Below, piece by piece: positions 1 through 7,876 of a DNA stretch of 26,564 bases. Origin of the DNA: Verrucomicrobiota bacterium (GTDB taxonomy: Bacteria > Verrucomicrobiota > Verrucomicrobiia > Chthoniobacterales > UBA10450); assembly GCA_003219115.1 (NCBI GenBank), contig QHPN01000079.1, forward strand, positions 1 to 26,564. Reading direction: 5' to 3'. Each line of letters opens with the position of its first letter. The stretch's first letter is position 1. Position numbers and translations under genes: made by a program. The notes below the pieces were generated by a model. That model worked only from the letters and a program-made list of their open reading frames with translations. It ran no database searches and had not been told where the DNA came from.

Positions 1-21
1 ATCTGCGGATAAGTTACTGAC

Positions 22-1386
22 ATGGCCATCGCATCGATCAACCCCGCAACCGGCGAACTCACGAAACGTTTTGAGGCGCACAGCGACGCAGAAATCGAGG
101 CGGCACTGGCTCGCGCGGCTTCTGCATTCGAAAAACATCGGCGTAGCTCCTTCGCCTCGCGCGCAGCGAAGTTGCAGCGCGCCGCTGAGATTCTAGAGAA
201 AGATTCCGACCAGTTCGCACGCATTATCACCAGCGAAATGGGAAAACTTTTTCGCGGATCAATTGAGGAAATTGAGAAATGCGCGCGTGGCTGCCGTTAT
301 TATGCCGAGCACGGCGAGAAATTTCTGACCGAACAAAGCGTGTCTTCCGATGCTGCTCGAAGCCTCATCCGCTATGAGCCACTCGGAATTATTCTCGCAA
401 TCATGCCATGGAATTTCCCTTTCTGGCAGGTCTTCCGATTTGCCGCTCCCGCTCTCATGGCCGGGAATGTTGGGCTGCTCAAGCATGCTTCCAATGTTCC
501 GCAGTGCGCACTGGCGATTGAAAAGATCTTTCGTGATGCCGGCTTTGAAGACGGAATTTTTCAAGCTTTGCTGATCGAAAACGAGACGGTCGAAAAGATC
601 ATTCGCGATCCGCGAGTGAAAGCGATCACCCTTACCGGGAGCGAGCGCGCTGGGAGCGCGGTGGCAAGCACCGCCGGTCGCGAGCTGAAAAAGAGCGTGC
701 TCGAGCTCGGCGGGAGCGATCCGTTTATCGTGATGCCGAGTGCAAAACTCGAGGACGCGCTCTCGGCCGGGGTGAAGTCACGAATGGTGAATTCCGGTCA
801 GTCCTGCATCGCGGCGAAACGGTTCATTATTGCTGATGCAATTTACGACAAGTATGTCGCGCAGTTCGTCGAGAAGATGAAATCGCTGAAATCAGGTGAT
901 CCGATGGCGGAAACGACCGAAGTGGCGCCGCTTTCATCGGAAAATATTTTAGGCGGCGTGGATGAGCAGGTGCAAAAATCAGTCGCAGCCGGTGCCAAGA
1001 TGTTGTGCGGCGGGAAACCCGCCAAACGTAGTGGCTATTTTTACGAGCCGACAGTGCTCGCGGAAATTCCGAAGAACGCGCCCGCATACCGCGAGGAAGT
1101 TTTCGGTCCGGTCGCGCTGTTTTTTCGCGTGCGAGATCCCAACGAAGCCGTTGCCATTGCTAATGACTCCAGTTTCGGACTCGGCGCCAGCGTCTGGACG
1201 AACGATGCAGCCGAGCAGGAATTTTTCTCGCGTGAACTGGAGAGCGGAATGGTATTCGTCAATGCCATGGTCGCATCAGATCCGCGGGTGCCGTTCGGCG
1301 GGGTGAAACGGTCTGGCTACGGACGCGAGTTGGGCGCGGAAGGCATTCGTGAGTTCACGAATGTGAAGACTGTCTGGATCGCATAA
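22..1386 (+). CDS. NAD(P)-dependent aldehyde dehydrogenase, succinate-semialdehyde dehydrogenase (Sad/YneI) type
   Basis: This 454-residue protein belongs to the aldehyde dehydrogenase superfamily and reads most like the short Sad/YneI and GabD1 group. That group oxidises succinate semialdehyde to succinate in the cytosol with NAD(P). Visible landmarks are the MPWNFPFW block with the oxyanion Asn131, the general-base Glu228 in LELGG, and the catalytic Cys262 in NSGQSCIAAKRF. The C-terminal PFGGVKRSGYGRELG block is also present, so the enzyme looks intact and has the family's usual length. The ATG at 22 fits the usual N-terminus (INPATGE). No convincing ribosome binding site precedes it, which is common in this window. 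There is no 4-aminobutyrate aminotransferase nearby, so the exact aldehyde is inferred from family resemblance only. A repeat-rich gap follows the gene. Confidence 0.88.
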   Translation: MAIASINPATGELTKRFEAHSDAEIEAALARAASAFEKHRRSSFASRAAKLQRAAEILEKDSDQFARIITSEMGKLFRGSIEEIEKCARGCRYYAEHGEKFLTEQSVSSDAARSLIRYEPLGIILAIMPWNFPFWQVFRFAAPALMAGNVGLLKHASNVPQCALAIEKIFRDAGFEDGIFQALLIENETVEKIIRDPRVKAITLTGSERAGSAVASTAGRELKKSVLELGGSDPFIVMPSAKLEDALSAGVKSRMVNSGQSCIAAKRFIIADAIYDKYVAQFVEKMKSLKSGDPMAETTEVAPLSSENILGGVDEQVQKSVAAGAKMLCGGKPAKRSGYFYEPTVLAEIPKNAPAYREEVFGPVALFFRVRDPNEAVAIANDSSFGLGASVWTNDAAEQEFFSRELESGMVFVNAMVASDPRVPFGGVKRSGYGRELGAEGIREFTNVKTVWIA

Positions 1387-1462
1387 CCTCTGCGGACCCC
1401 AGGTCGGAAGATTAACCACAGAGGGCCCAAAGCGGCTTCGCCGCAACCGAAAGTCTTATATC

Positions 1463-1489
1463 CGCAGATTACGCAGATTACCGCAGATT
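1463..1489. repeat. Short near-tandem repeat CGCAGATTA
   Basis: Three consecutive units of CGCAGATTA or CGCAGATTAC are readable here. The unit is A/T-rich against a GC-rich background. I see no second array of this word in the window. Its role is unknown. Confidence 0.6.
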
Positions 1490-1541
1490 CTAAGAAAGCA
1501 GGGATTTTGAGCCCACGAAACACACCGATTACACGAAATTT

Positions 1542-1572
1542 GGAGGGACGTGCCCTCCAGCCTTTCTTTTTT
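1542..1572 (+). terminator. Possible rho-independent terminator after the aldehyde dehydrogenase
   Basis: A 6-bp GC stem, GGAGGG (1542-1547) with CCCTCC (1553-1558), is followed by a T-rich stretch with a run of six T at 1567-1572. The T run starts several bases after the stem, and the hairpin lies about 155 bases past the stop codon. It could therefore equally be part of a repeat. Confidence 0.3.
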
Positions 1573-1808
1573 GGTCTCGTTTCGCGTGTTTAGTAATCCT
1601 TTAAAAAAAGAACCGCTGAGAAGTGCAGTCACCCCGAGCGCGGACACCCGCGCCGTAGTTTCAGCGAAGAACGGAGCGACTCCGCAAAGCAGGCTTTAAG
1701 GTTACGCCACGGGATTCTTCGACTACGCTTCGCGCCGCCCAGCATGACGGAAATTGCGAACAGTTCGGATTTGAAGAGCGGTACGAGAATCGCCATTCTC
1801 GCCACGCG

Positions 1809-3116
1809 ATGACCGCCACGAATGTCCCCCATCCGCCCGGGTTTCGCGCCCGGCGTGGATTGAACTGGGGTTGCGTCGGTCTGCTCTACACCTCCTTTTA
1901 CATGTGCCGATATAATCTGCCGATCGCGAATAGTGCGATCAGCGCGGAATTCGGTTTTTCGAAATCACAAATGGGCTGGATCATTTCCACCGCCCTCTTT
2001 GCGTATGCCTGCGGCCAAATTATCAACGGTCTCCTGACAGACCGCCTCGGCGGAAAACGCGCTATGTTGATCGGCGCTGCCGGCACCATCGTAATGAACA
2101 GCCTCTTCGGCATCGCCTCGTTCGCCGGGTTGCTGGCGCTTTTCGTCACCATTCGCGGGATTGACGGTTATCTCCAGGCGTTCGGCGCTCCGGGCATGGT
2201 GAAAATCAACGCCGCCTGGTTTCGTAAAAACGAGCGTGGCCGATTCGCCGGCATTTTTGGATTCATGATTAATGCCGGCCGGTTCTTGATCGGTTATCTA
2301 GGCCCAGCGCTGCTGGCCGGATTCATGTTGTTTGGTTTGTTCGAAATCCCGCCGCAACACTGGCGTTGGCTTTTCTGGGTGCCGGCCGGGATCACGGCCG
2401 TTGTTGCGCTGGTCATGGCGTTGAATGTGAAAGATACACCGCAACAGGCAGGATTCTCTTCGGTCGAGCCCGAAACAACGCCCGCTAACGAGGTTGAGAC
2501 AAGGTTAAGTGTGGTCTTGAAGACCATCGCAACGAATCCGGTTGTCTGGATCGTGGCGCTTGCCTATGCCTGCACCGGCGCCGTCCGCCAGGGAGTCGAT
2601 CAATGGTTCCCCCGCTTCATGCAGGAAGTGCATCACGTGCAGCTCCGCTCGCCACAGTTTCAAATTCTGGTCTATTTGATCCCGCTGGTCGCCACGCTCG
2701 GCTCACTCGTCTCTGGCTATGTTTCGGATCTTATTTTCAACGGCAGACGCGCCCCTGTTGCAGCCGCACTCTATTTTCTGGAAACGGTTATTATTCTTAG
2801 CGCCGCGCAATTTTCCTCGGTCAATAGTGCGATCTTTTTTCTGGTCCTGATTGCCTTCACCGCCAACTCCACCCATTCCATTTTGGGAACTGCCGCGGCC
2901 ATGGATATCGGCGGGGCAAAGATGGCGGGGTTTGCCTCCGGATTAATCGATTCGTTTCAATATTTCGGCGGCAGTCTTGCAGGGTTTGTTTTGGGCGCGT
3001 TGCTCGATAAGTCCTGGGGCAGCTATTTTTACTTCATGGCCCCATTCGGGCTCATCGGCGGTTGCCTGATGCTAACAATTATCGGACGGATTTCGCTGGC
3101 AAAGCCTGTCAGCTAG
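1809..3116 (+). CDS. MFS transporter, organophosphate:phosphate antiporter (GlpT/UhpC-like) family
   Basis: The protein has 435 residues and about twelve hydrophobic segments, which is normal for a major facilitator. The first helix region, YTSFYMCRYNLPIANSAI, and the loop GLLTDRLGGKRAMLIG after the second helix are typical of the OPA branch (GlpT, UhpT, the sensor UhpC, PgtP). Members usually exchange a sugar phosphate or glycerol phosphate for inorganic phosphate across the inner membrane, or act as sensors. The substrate cannot be read from the sequence. The ATG at 1809 gives a short cytoplasmic N-terminus before the first helix and is the most natural start; no clear ribosome binding site precedes it. 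The gene ends against a palindromic repeat and faces the radical SAM gene. Confidence 0.8.
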   Translation: MTATNVPHPPGFRARRGLNWGCVGLLYTSFYMCRYNLPIANSAISAEFGFSKSQMGWIISTALFAYACGQIINGLLTDRLGGKRAMLIGAAGTIVMNSLFGIASFAGLLALFVTIRGIDGYLQAFGAPGMVKINAAWFRKNERGRFAGIFGFMINAGRFLIGYLGPALLAGFMLFGLFEIPPQHWRWLFWVPAGITAVVALVMALNVKDTPQQAGFSSVEPETTPANEVETRLSVVLKTIATNPVVWIVALAYACTGAVRQGVDQWFPRFMQEVHHVQLRSPQFQILVYLIPLVATLGSLVSGYVSDLIFNGRRAPVAAALYFLETVIILSAAQFSSVNSAIFFLVLIAFTANSTHSILGTAAAMDIGGAKMAGFASGLIDSFQYFGGSLAGFVLGALLDKSWGSYFYFMAPFGLIGGCLMLTIIGRISLAKPVS

Positions 3117-3196
3117 GAGCGACCCGCTTCTCTCCGAGCCGTCGCTCTACAGAGCCAGAGGCCGCACTTCCAGGACGAGACGAATCTCGCCCGTCC
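3117..3196. repeat. Two small inverted repeats after the MFS gene
   Basis: GAGCGAC (3117-3123) pairs with GTCGCTC (3141-3147). A second hairpin, GGACGAGA (3173-3180) with TCTCGCCCGTCC (3185-3196) around a CGAA loop, follows. Neither has a T tract. They may help end convergent transcription or be repeat debris. Confidence 0.4.
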
Positions 3197-3246
3197 GCAA
3201 ACATTGAAGACACGCAACACTGTGTCCGCGCCGCGTTTTTATCTTT

Positions 3247-3365
3247 CTGGGGAGCGCACGCGCCTCGCGTGCTCATTGCGGCGCCTCGCCGCAATGCTCT
3301 GGTAAGAGAAAAGTTCGCGACAGCGAGGCGCCATCGCCAGCACGCGAGGCGCGTGCGCTCCCCAG
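3247..3365. repeat. MITE-like palindromic element, family A copy 1
   Basis: This 119-bp element is bounded by a perfect 27-bp inverted repeat: 3247-3273 starts CTGGGGAGCGCACGCG, and 3339-3365 is its exact complement. Inside lies a second hairpin (3275-3295) with a 9-bp stem starting ATTGCGGCG and a 3-base loop, followed by the internal word AAAAGTTCGCGAC. Related copies are at 7715-7814 (opposite orientation) and 12397-12520. It sits between convergent genes, 17 bases past the end of the radical SAM gene. It has no transposase, so if mobile it needs a helper in trans. Confidence 0.8.
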
Positions 3366-3381
3366 AATCGAATTCGCGCGC

Positions 3382-4503
3382 TCAGCCGAACAATGTCAGT
3401 TGCTCACGAGGACGCCGAAAATGCTCCGTCAATAACTCCGGGCGTGGACCGATTCCCACCTTGCGACAACTCATTTGAAATAGGGCCGCGATTTGTTCTG
3501 CGAAAATTCCTTCGCCTTTGATCCTTGTTCGCCACCGCGGGTCATTTAATCTGTCGCCTCCACGAATGGATCGAATTCGCGAGAGAATTTTCTCTTTTCG
3601 TTCGGGGAAATGTTCATCGAGCCAGCGCTCGAACAACGGTGCCACAGCAAAGGGCAATCGCATGATGGTATAACCCGCCCATTGCGCTCCCGCCTCGGAA
3701 CATGCGGCAAGAATTTTCGGCATGTCGTGATCGGTCAGCCCCGGAATTATCGGCGCGACCATCACCCCAACCGGAATACCGGCGTCACGCAGTTGGCGGA
3801 TCGCGTCCAATCGTGCCTGGGGCGGCGATGTTCGCGGTTCTAACACTCGCTGCAACTTTTCATCCAATGAAGTAACCGATAAGTTGACGGCGGCACAGGA
3901 GAATTCCGCCAGCTCGCCCAGCAAATCGGCGTCGCGTGTGACCAATCGATTTTTCGTGATGATTCCGACCGGGTTTCTAAATTTGGTGAGAACGCGCAAA
4001 CATCCGCGCGTGATCTGCAGTTTGCGTTCGATCGGTTGATACGGGTCCGTCACGCCGCTGATCGCGATCACCTGGGGTCGCCATTTCCGCGAAGACAATT
4101 CCTCTTCCAGCAGTTTCGGCGCGTCCATTTTGACCATGATGCGCGACTCGAAATCGGTGCCTGCCGAGAAGCCGAGATATTCATGGGTCGGCCGGGCATA
4201 ACAATAAACACAGCCGTGCTCGCACCCGCGATACGGATTCACGCTCGTCTCGAACCCGACATCGGGACTGTTGTTGCGGGCAATGATCGACTTTGTCCCG
4301 TCGCGATAATAGATCGTTTTTCGCGGACGCGAATCCTCATCAATTTCATCATGCGGATCTTCTTCAAAATGGAGCGCCTCGAACCGATTCGCAGGATTAA
4401 TGGAAGCGCCACGAGCGCGAAATTCGCGGGGGTGGACCGTGCGTGCCGCCGTTGGGATCTCGCGTACATTCTTCCAAAGCTTTGGCGGATCCGGCGGTTT
4501 CAT
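3382..4503 (-). CDS. PA0069/Rv2578c-type radical SAM protein (SplB-like)
   Basis: The 373-residue protein carries a CxxxCxxC cluster (Cys94, Cys98, Cys101 in NPYRGCEHGCVYCYARP), which binds the [4Fe-4S] cluster that cleaves S-adenosylmethionine. The surrounding words (GTKSIIARNNSPDVGF, then ISGVTDPYQPIERKLQ, then VSVTSLDEKL-like VTSLDEKLQRVLEPR) match the PA0069 family. That family is widespread, distantly related to spore photoproduct lyase, and has no established reaction. A full barrel is present and the length is normal. The ATG at 4503 gives the usual proline- and basic-rich N-terminal extension. It converges on the upstream MFS gene, with a palindromic repeat between them, and appears to stand alone. 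Confidence 0.88.
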   Translation of the reverse strand: MKPPDPPKLWKNVREIPTAARTVHPREFRARGASINPANRFEALHFEEDPHDEIDEDSRPRKTIYYRDGTKSIIARNNSPDVGFETSVNPYRGCEHGCVYCYARPTHEYLGFSAGTDFESRIMVKMDAPKLLEEELSSRKWRPQVIAISGVTDPYQPIERKLQITRGCLRVLTKFRNPVGIITKNRLVTRDADLLGELAEFSCAAVNLSVTSLDEKLQRVLEPRTSPPQARLDAIRQLRDAGIPVGVMVAPIIPGLTDHDMPKILAACSEAGAQWAGYTIMRLPFAVAPLFERWLDEHFPERKEKILSRIRSIRGGDRLNDPRWRTRIKGEGIFAEQIAALFQMSCRKVGIGPRPELLTEHFRRPREQLTLFG

Positions 4504-4552
4504 ACTTTATGTTCATTCGAACATGGCTCACGTCAAGCGCTTTCGGCGCTCT

Positions 4553-4634
4553 GGTAGGGCGAGACTCTGTCGAGCCGGCGAGAGGGCCCTGGGTATGTAT
4601 CAACACCCGCGGCTCCGCAGAGCGTCGCCCTACC
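4553..4634. repeat. Inverted-repeat element, family B
   Basis: GGTAGGGCGA (4553-4562) is mirrored by TCGCCCTACC (4625-4634). The similarity continues inward with a few mismatches (GACTCTGTCGAGCCG against the complement CGCTCTGCGGAGCCG), giving imperfect arms of about 25 bp in an 82-bp unit. It lies between the start of the radical SAM gene and tRNA-Ser. It has the form of a small non-autonomous element. Confidence 0.6.
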
Positions 4635-4676
4635 GAAAAAAACAAAACCGCGACGAGGGCGTAGCGCTTACACGCC

Positions 4677-4743
4677 GAATTGTAGGGGGTCCGTGCCGGA
4701 CGCCGGTCCTTTTCAAACGGCGTTTCGCAGAAACGCCCTGCAA
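4677..4743. repeat. Hairpin-containing block upstream of tRNA-Ser
   Basis: The block begins ATTGTAGGG and ends CCCTGCAAT, an imperfect inverted pair. Near its right end is a perfect 8-bp hairpin, GGCGTTTC (4719-4726) and GAAACGCC (4730-4737), around GCA. No coding signal is seen. Confidence 0.45.
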
Positions 4744-4834
4744 TCACATGACTCTATAACTCCATCACTCCACCGCTTCCTCGCTGTTGCTCATCGCCAC
4801 CGTAGTGGCAAAATCCTCTGCCACGTACTAGCTC

Positions 4835-4922
4835 GGAGGGGTGGTCGAGTGGTTGATGGCTCCGGTCTTGAAAACCGGCAGGGCGCAAGCCCTCGTGGGT
4901 TCGAATCCCACCCCCTCCGCCA
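4835..4922 (+). tRNA. tRNA-Ser (anticodon TGA)
   Basis: The acceptor strand GGAGGGG (4835-4841) pairs with CCCCTCC (4912-4918), followed by discriminator G and an encoded CCA (4920-4922). The anticodon stem CCGGT/ACCGG encloses the loop CTTGAAA with anticodon TGA at 4869-4871. There is a long variable arm (GGGCGCAAGCCC), as expected of a class II serine tRNA, and a normal GTTCGAATC T-loop. It is 88 nt and looks functional. Confidence 0.96.
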
Positions 4923-5508
4923 AACTGAATTGCGGATTTGCGATTGCAGATCGTGGATTTGGCGCCTTAGGGCAACCAAATTTGATGTAAGCTTGGCGAA
5001 TGGTACGTATTCAAATTTCTCTCGAACCGAAGGAAGCCGGCTGGCTCAAACGCCTGGCGGGGATCGTCGGTCGTTTGGTTCGGAAGACGTCAGCCGAAGG
5101 GAATAGAAGCACAGCAAGCGGTAAGACTTCGGCTTTAAATAAAGGCGGTACTATTTCCTCGCGCTTTCCTTTTGCCTGAAGGATGGGCGTGAGAGCGATG
5201 CCAAGCTGGCGAAAGGTTACCTTTACGGCGAAGGCGACATGCGTTGAGGAAGGTTCGAATGGCCTTTGACGTACGTGTACGGCATTCCCGTGTTATATCC
5301 CATTTCATTAACACCTCGCTTTAGGGAGGTGTATGGCCGAGTACACTATCACAACCGCTTTAGCGGTTTAGTTGCTCACTGACAAAAAAGCGGTGAAGCG
5401 GTTAAGGCCTACTCAGACGGTCAATCGACGCCAAACACACACCGTTCAACAAAAATACCCTACAATTCAAACGCATGTAATGCGCACGCTAAAGACCGCC
5501 ACCCGAGG
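4923..5508. other. Mostly non-coding gap downstream of tRNA-Ser
   Basis: This 586-base stretch lies between tRNA-Ser and the end of the PAP2 gene. It contains one possible small ORF (5000-5179) and two hairpins: ACACCTC/GAGGTGT at 5311-5332 and AACCGCT-TT-AGCGGTT at 5353-5368. The AGCGGTT word is repeated shortly after, near 5388-5402. I found no copy of the tRNA 3' end here, so there is no sign of an integrated element. Confidence 0.5.
5000..5179 (+). CDS. Possible small ribbon-helix-helix-like protein, perhaps a remnant
   Basis: A 59-codon frame starts MVRIQISLEPKEAGWLKRLA, which resembles the beta strand and first helix of CopG/Arc-type antitoxins (basic-hydrophobic-QISL, then a helix with a Leu-xx-Leu-Ala pattern). 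The second helix is not convincing, and the rest (serine-, threonine- and lysine-rich) looks like non-coding sequence read through. No ribosome binding site is clear and no toxin gene follows. The likeliest reading is a truncated antitoxin gene left beside a tRNA, or a chance frame. Confidence 0.25.
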   Translation: MVRIQISLEPKEAGWLKRLAGIVGRLVRKTSAEGNRSTASGKTSALNKGGTISSRFPFA

Positions 5509-6180
5509 CTAGGCAGTATCTGGCCAAAAGCGTTTTCGCAGAAAATGCGTCGCTAGCAGCGCGCAGATCACTCCTAGGATTGCAGCGAAAGTGACGTCGG
5601 AGAGATAATGGGCCCCGACAATCATTCGCGAGAGCGCAATCAGAACCGGGATTAGCAATAGTGGCACGCCGATTTTTTTGCGGGCGAGGAACAAGGCGGC
5701 AAAAAACGCGGACGAGGTGGCCACGTGACCGGATGGGAAGGCGTGATATTTGGAACTGAATCGTGGGCCATTCCAGCGCGCCTCGGTTTTAACTGAAGGG
5801 CGGGCTCGGCCGGTGGCGAGTTTCACGACGCGGCCCGTGACGCCAGCGAGCGCGACCGCGACAAGCATCGTGAGAAAAATTCGCATCCACATCTTGCTCT
5901 TCGCCACAAAGGCGATCGCCATCCCAATCAGACCAACGACGATGTGCGCCGGCCAATCCCCCACCCTGCTCACCGTTTGCATTACTCTTTTCAATTCCGG
6001 CGAGGAATGCGCGCCGATCCAGGCAGCTGCGGCCTGATCCAGAAAAAAAGCGGCGACCAACGCAATCAGCGCTACTGCCGCCAGTACTATCCAGATTCTT
6101 GGGAATCGGCAGGAGGTGATTTCGGTTTCGGTTTTCACTGGAACGGCTGCTAGTCTCCGGTTCAATCGTACCACCGGCAA
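5509..6180 (-). CDS. PAP2-family membrane phosphatase
   Basis: This integral membrane phosphatase (up to 223 residues) has all three PAP2 signature motifs: K120 to P128 (KLATGRARP), PSGH at 149-152, and SRMIVGAHYLSD at 184-195 with the catalytic His191 and Asp195. Such enzymes remove phosphate from lipid phosphates such as undecaprenyl pyrophosphate or phosphatidate at the outer face of the inner membrane. The frame opens with TTG at 6180, overlapping the ATG of the divergent glycosyltransferase gene by one base. The true start may instead be an in-frame GTG at 6172-6174 or 6136-6138, which would leave some room for promoters. The neighbouring lipid-linked glycosyltransferase makes undecaprenyl-phosphate turnover a reasonable inferred role. 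Confidence 0.85.
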   Translation of the reverse strand: MPVVRLNRRLAAVPVKTETEITSCRFPRIWIVLAAVALIALVAAFFLDQAAAAWIGAHSSPELKRVMQTVSRVGDWPAHIVVGLIGMAIAFVAKSKMWMRIFLTMLVAVALAGVTGRVVKLATGRARPSVKTEARWNGPRFSSKYHAFPSGHVATSSAFFAALFLARKKIGVPLLLIPVLIALSRMIVGAHYLSDVTFAAILGVICALLATHFLRKRFWPDTA

Positions 6181-7613
6181 TGCGCAATTACGTTGTTCTC
6201 TTCCTGGGGTGCCTGCTGTTTCACCTCGCGGGCACGTGGTGTCTGCCGCTGATCGATCGGGACGAGCCGCGTTTCGCCGAAGCGACGCGGGAAATGCAAG
6301 AACGCCGAGACTACATCGTTCCGTACTTCAACAACCAATTCCGATTCGATAAACCGCCGCTGACTTACTGGTTTCAAGTCGCAAGCTATCGGATCTTTGG
6401 CGAGAACGATTTCGCCGCGCGGTTTCCGACAGCTGTCGCGGCGGCGCTGGTTGCGCTGGTTCTATTTGCATGGGGCAAACGGATCCGGGACGAACGCGCC
6501 GGCTGGTGGGCGGCGATAATTTTCACCCTTTCGCTGCAAACGTTCATTCACGGGAAGGCGGCGGTGGCGGACATGTGGCTGGTGCTGTTTGTTACGCTGG
6601 CGCATTGGGCGGGGTGGGAGCTGGGAGTAAACACCGAACGCCGAACATCGAACGCCGGACATCCAATAGCTTGGTGGTGGGTCACCTTTTACGTTTCGCT
6701 GGCGCTGGCGTTTCTGGCGAAGGGACCGATTGGGTGGACGCCGCTGTTAACGGTTGCGATTGCGCAAAGATTCATTCGTCAAAAAGGCTTTGCGGCACGC
6801 TTCAAATTCGTCCGCGGCGTCTTGTTGATGTTGGCGCTGGTTTGTCTTTGGGGAGTTCCGGCGCTGGTTCAAACGCATGGCGAATTTTTCTGGGTCGGGA
6901 TTGGGAAACACGTGCTGCAACGTTCGATCGCGACAATGGAAGGACATGGCGCGTCATCCATTTGGATGTATCTGGCGCTTCTTCCTTTTTATTTCATCAC
7001 AGTTTTCGTGAGTTTCTTTCCGTGGTCGACCAAGCTGCCGGCGCTTTGGAAAAACCTGCGTGCGCATCGCGACAGCACCGACCAGTTCTTGTTAGCCGGC
7101 ACTGTTATCATTTTCGGAATTTTTACTTTCGTGCAAACAAAGCTGCCGCATTACACGTTGCCAGCTTTTCCATTGCTGACGCTGCTGGTCGCGCGACGCA
7201 CTGACAGTTTACGGTTCTCGAAAGCGCTCCCGATCAACATCGCGGCCATCTATCTCGCGGTTGCGGTATTTGTCACGCCGTTCCTGGCCAAATTTTTTCC
7301 GGCTTACAACCTTGCCCGCGATAGCCAGCCCAATCTGAAACCGGATATGGAATTCGGTGCCGTTGATTTTACTGAACCGAGTTTGGTCTGGTACTTTCGT
7401 GACCGTATCGCTAAATTTATGACGCCTTTGAAACGCAAAGAAGGCGCCGAATTCATGAGCCGTAGCGGGTCGCGTCTCGTGGTGTTGCCAACAGAATCCG
7501 TCAACAACGTTTTTCCGAACGTCGATGCTTCCTGGCGAAGCTACCGCGAAAGCGGATTCAACGTCGCGAAGGGTCAGCGTGTCGACTTGACGATGTTGCT
7601 GAAGCTGGAATAG
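6180..7613 (+). CDS. ArnT/PMT-like (GT39-type) membrane glycosyltransferase
   Basis: The 477-residue polytopic protein starts with a helix followed by DRDEPRFAEATREM (acidic pair Asp28/Glu29) and FDKPPLTYW (Lys58-Pro-Pro). These are the hallmarks of the ArnT/protein-mannosyltransferase superfamily, which moves a sugar from a polyprenyl-phosphate carrier to a lipid or protein outside the inner membrane. About ten further hydrophobic segments follow, then a short soluble tail. Residues 151-162 (NTERRTSNAGHP) come from a period-7 DNA repeat inserted in frame in a loop between two helices. A conserved-looking helix resumes directly after it (WWWVTFYVSLALAFLAKGP), so the protein is probably still functional. 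It is divergent from a PAP2 phosphatase. Acceptor and sugar are unknown. Confidence 0.82.
   Translation: MRNYVVLFLGCLLFHLAGTWCLPLIDRDEPRFAEATREMQERRDYIVPYFNNQFRFDKPPLTYWFQVASYRIFGENDFAARFPTAVAAALVALVLFAWGKRIRDERAGWWAAIIFTLSLQTFIHGKAAVADMWLVLFVTLAHWAGWELGVNTERRTSNAGHPIAWWWVTFYVSLALAFLAKGPIGWTPLLTVAIAQRFIRQKGFAARFKFVRGVLLMLALVCLWGVPALVQTHGEFFWVGIGKHVLQRSIATMEGHGASSIWMYLALLPFYFITVFVSFFPWSTKLPALWKNLRAHRDSTDQFLLAGTVIIFGIFTFVQTKLPHYTLPAFPLLTLLVARRTDSLRFSKALPINIAAIYLAVAVFVTPFLAKFFPAYNLARDSQPNLKPDMEFGAVDFTEPSLVWYFRDRIAKFMTPLKRKEGAEFMSRSGSRLVVLPTESVNNVFPNVDASWRSYRESGFNVAKGQRVDLTMLLKLE
6630..6664. repeat. Period-7 repeat tract inside the glycosyltransferase gene
   Basis: Five consecutive heptamers are readable: AACACCG, AACGCCG, AACATCG, AACGCCG, GACATCC. 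They encode TERRTSNAGHP in frame. The same type of tract recurs at 8814-8890 and 9451-9485. Confidence 0.85.
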
Positions 7614-7714
7614 AACATCTCACAAACGCGCAACGAATTTTCTGATTAGAGTGAGTCGGCACGCGTATCGTGAGAGTAGAGAGTCCCCCTCGAATCGCTC
7701 GGCGCAACGGAATC

Positions 7715-7814
7715 TGGGGAGCGCACGCGCCTTCGCCATCGCGAATTTTTGTTTTCTCGGAAGGAATTGCGGCGAGGCGCCGCAATGAGCACGCGGGGGC
7801 GCGTGCGCTCCCCA
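7715..7814. repeat. MITE-like palindromic element, family A copy 2 (inverted orientation)
   Basis: The 100-bp unit is bounded by TGGGGAGCGCACGCGCC and its exact complement (17-bp arms). It contains the same 9-bp ATTGCGGCG hairpin (7766-7786) as copy 1 but in the opposite orientation. Compared with copies 1 and 3, the segment next to one arm is shorter, so it is a slightly deleted member. Confidence 0.78.
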
Positions 7815-7876
7815 TCCAAGATTGTCACTTCGTCGCTGATGGGGCGCTGAAATTCCACGCCCCTTACGAAAAGTTT

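Larger units (their letters stand above)
1387..1808. other. Gene-free gap rich in short dispersed repeats
   Basis: No credible gene lies in these 422 bases. From left to right it holds an ACCACAGAGG-type word, three near-tandem CGCAGATTA units (1463-1489), and a CACGAAACACACCGATTACACG tract read as related short words. Then come a GGAGGG/CCCTCC hairpin with a T-rich tail and a block (about 1629-1746) that starts GTCACCCCGAG and ends CAGCATGAC. The last block carries the word TTCGACTACGCT, which recurs at 23321. The gap is probably built of successive small repeat insertions. Confidence 0.6.

Noticed and set aside
3062..3478. 138-codon plus-strand frame after the MFS gene
   Set aside because: It spans a palindromic repeat and the antisense end of the radical SAM gene; the repeats are poor in stop codons, which explains its length.
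4835..5508. tRNA-Ser as the attachment site of an integrated element
   Set aside because: No direct repeat of the tRNA 3' end and no integrase was found; the possible antitoxin-like fragment alone is too weak.
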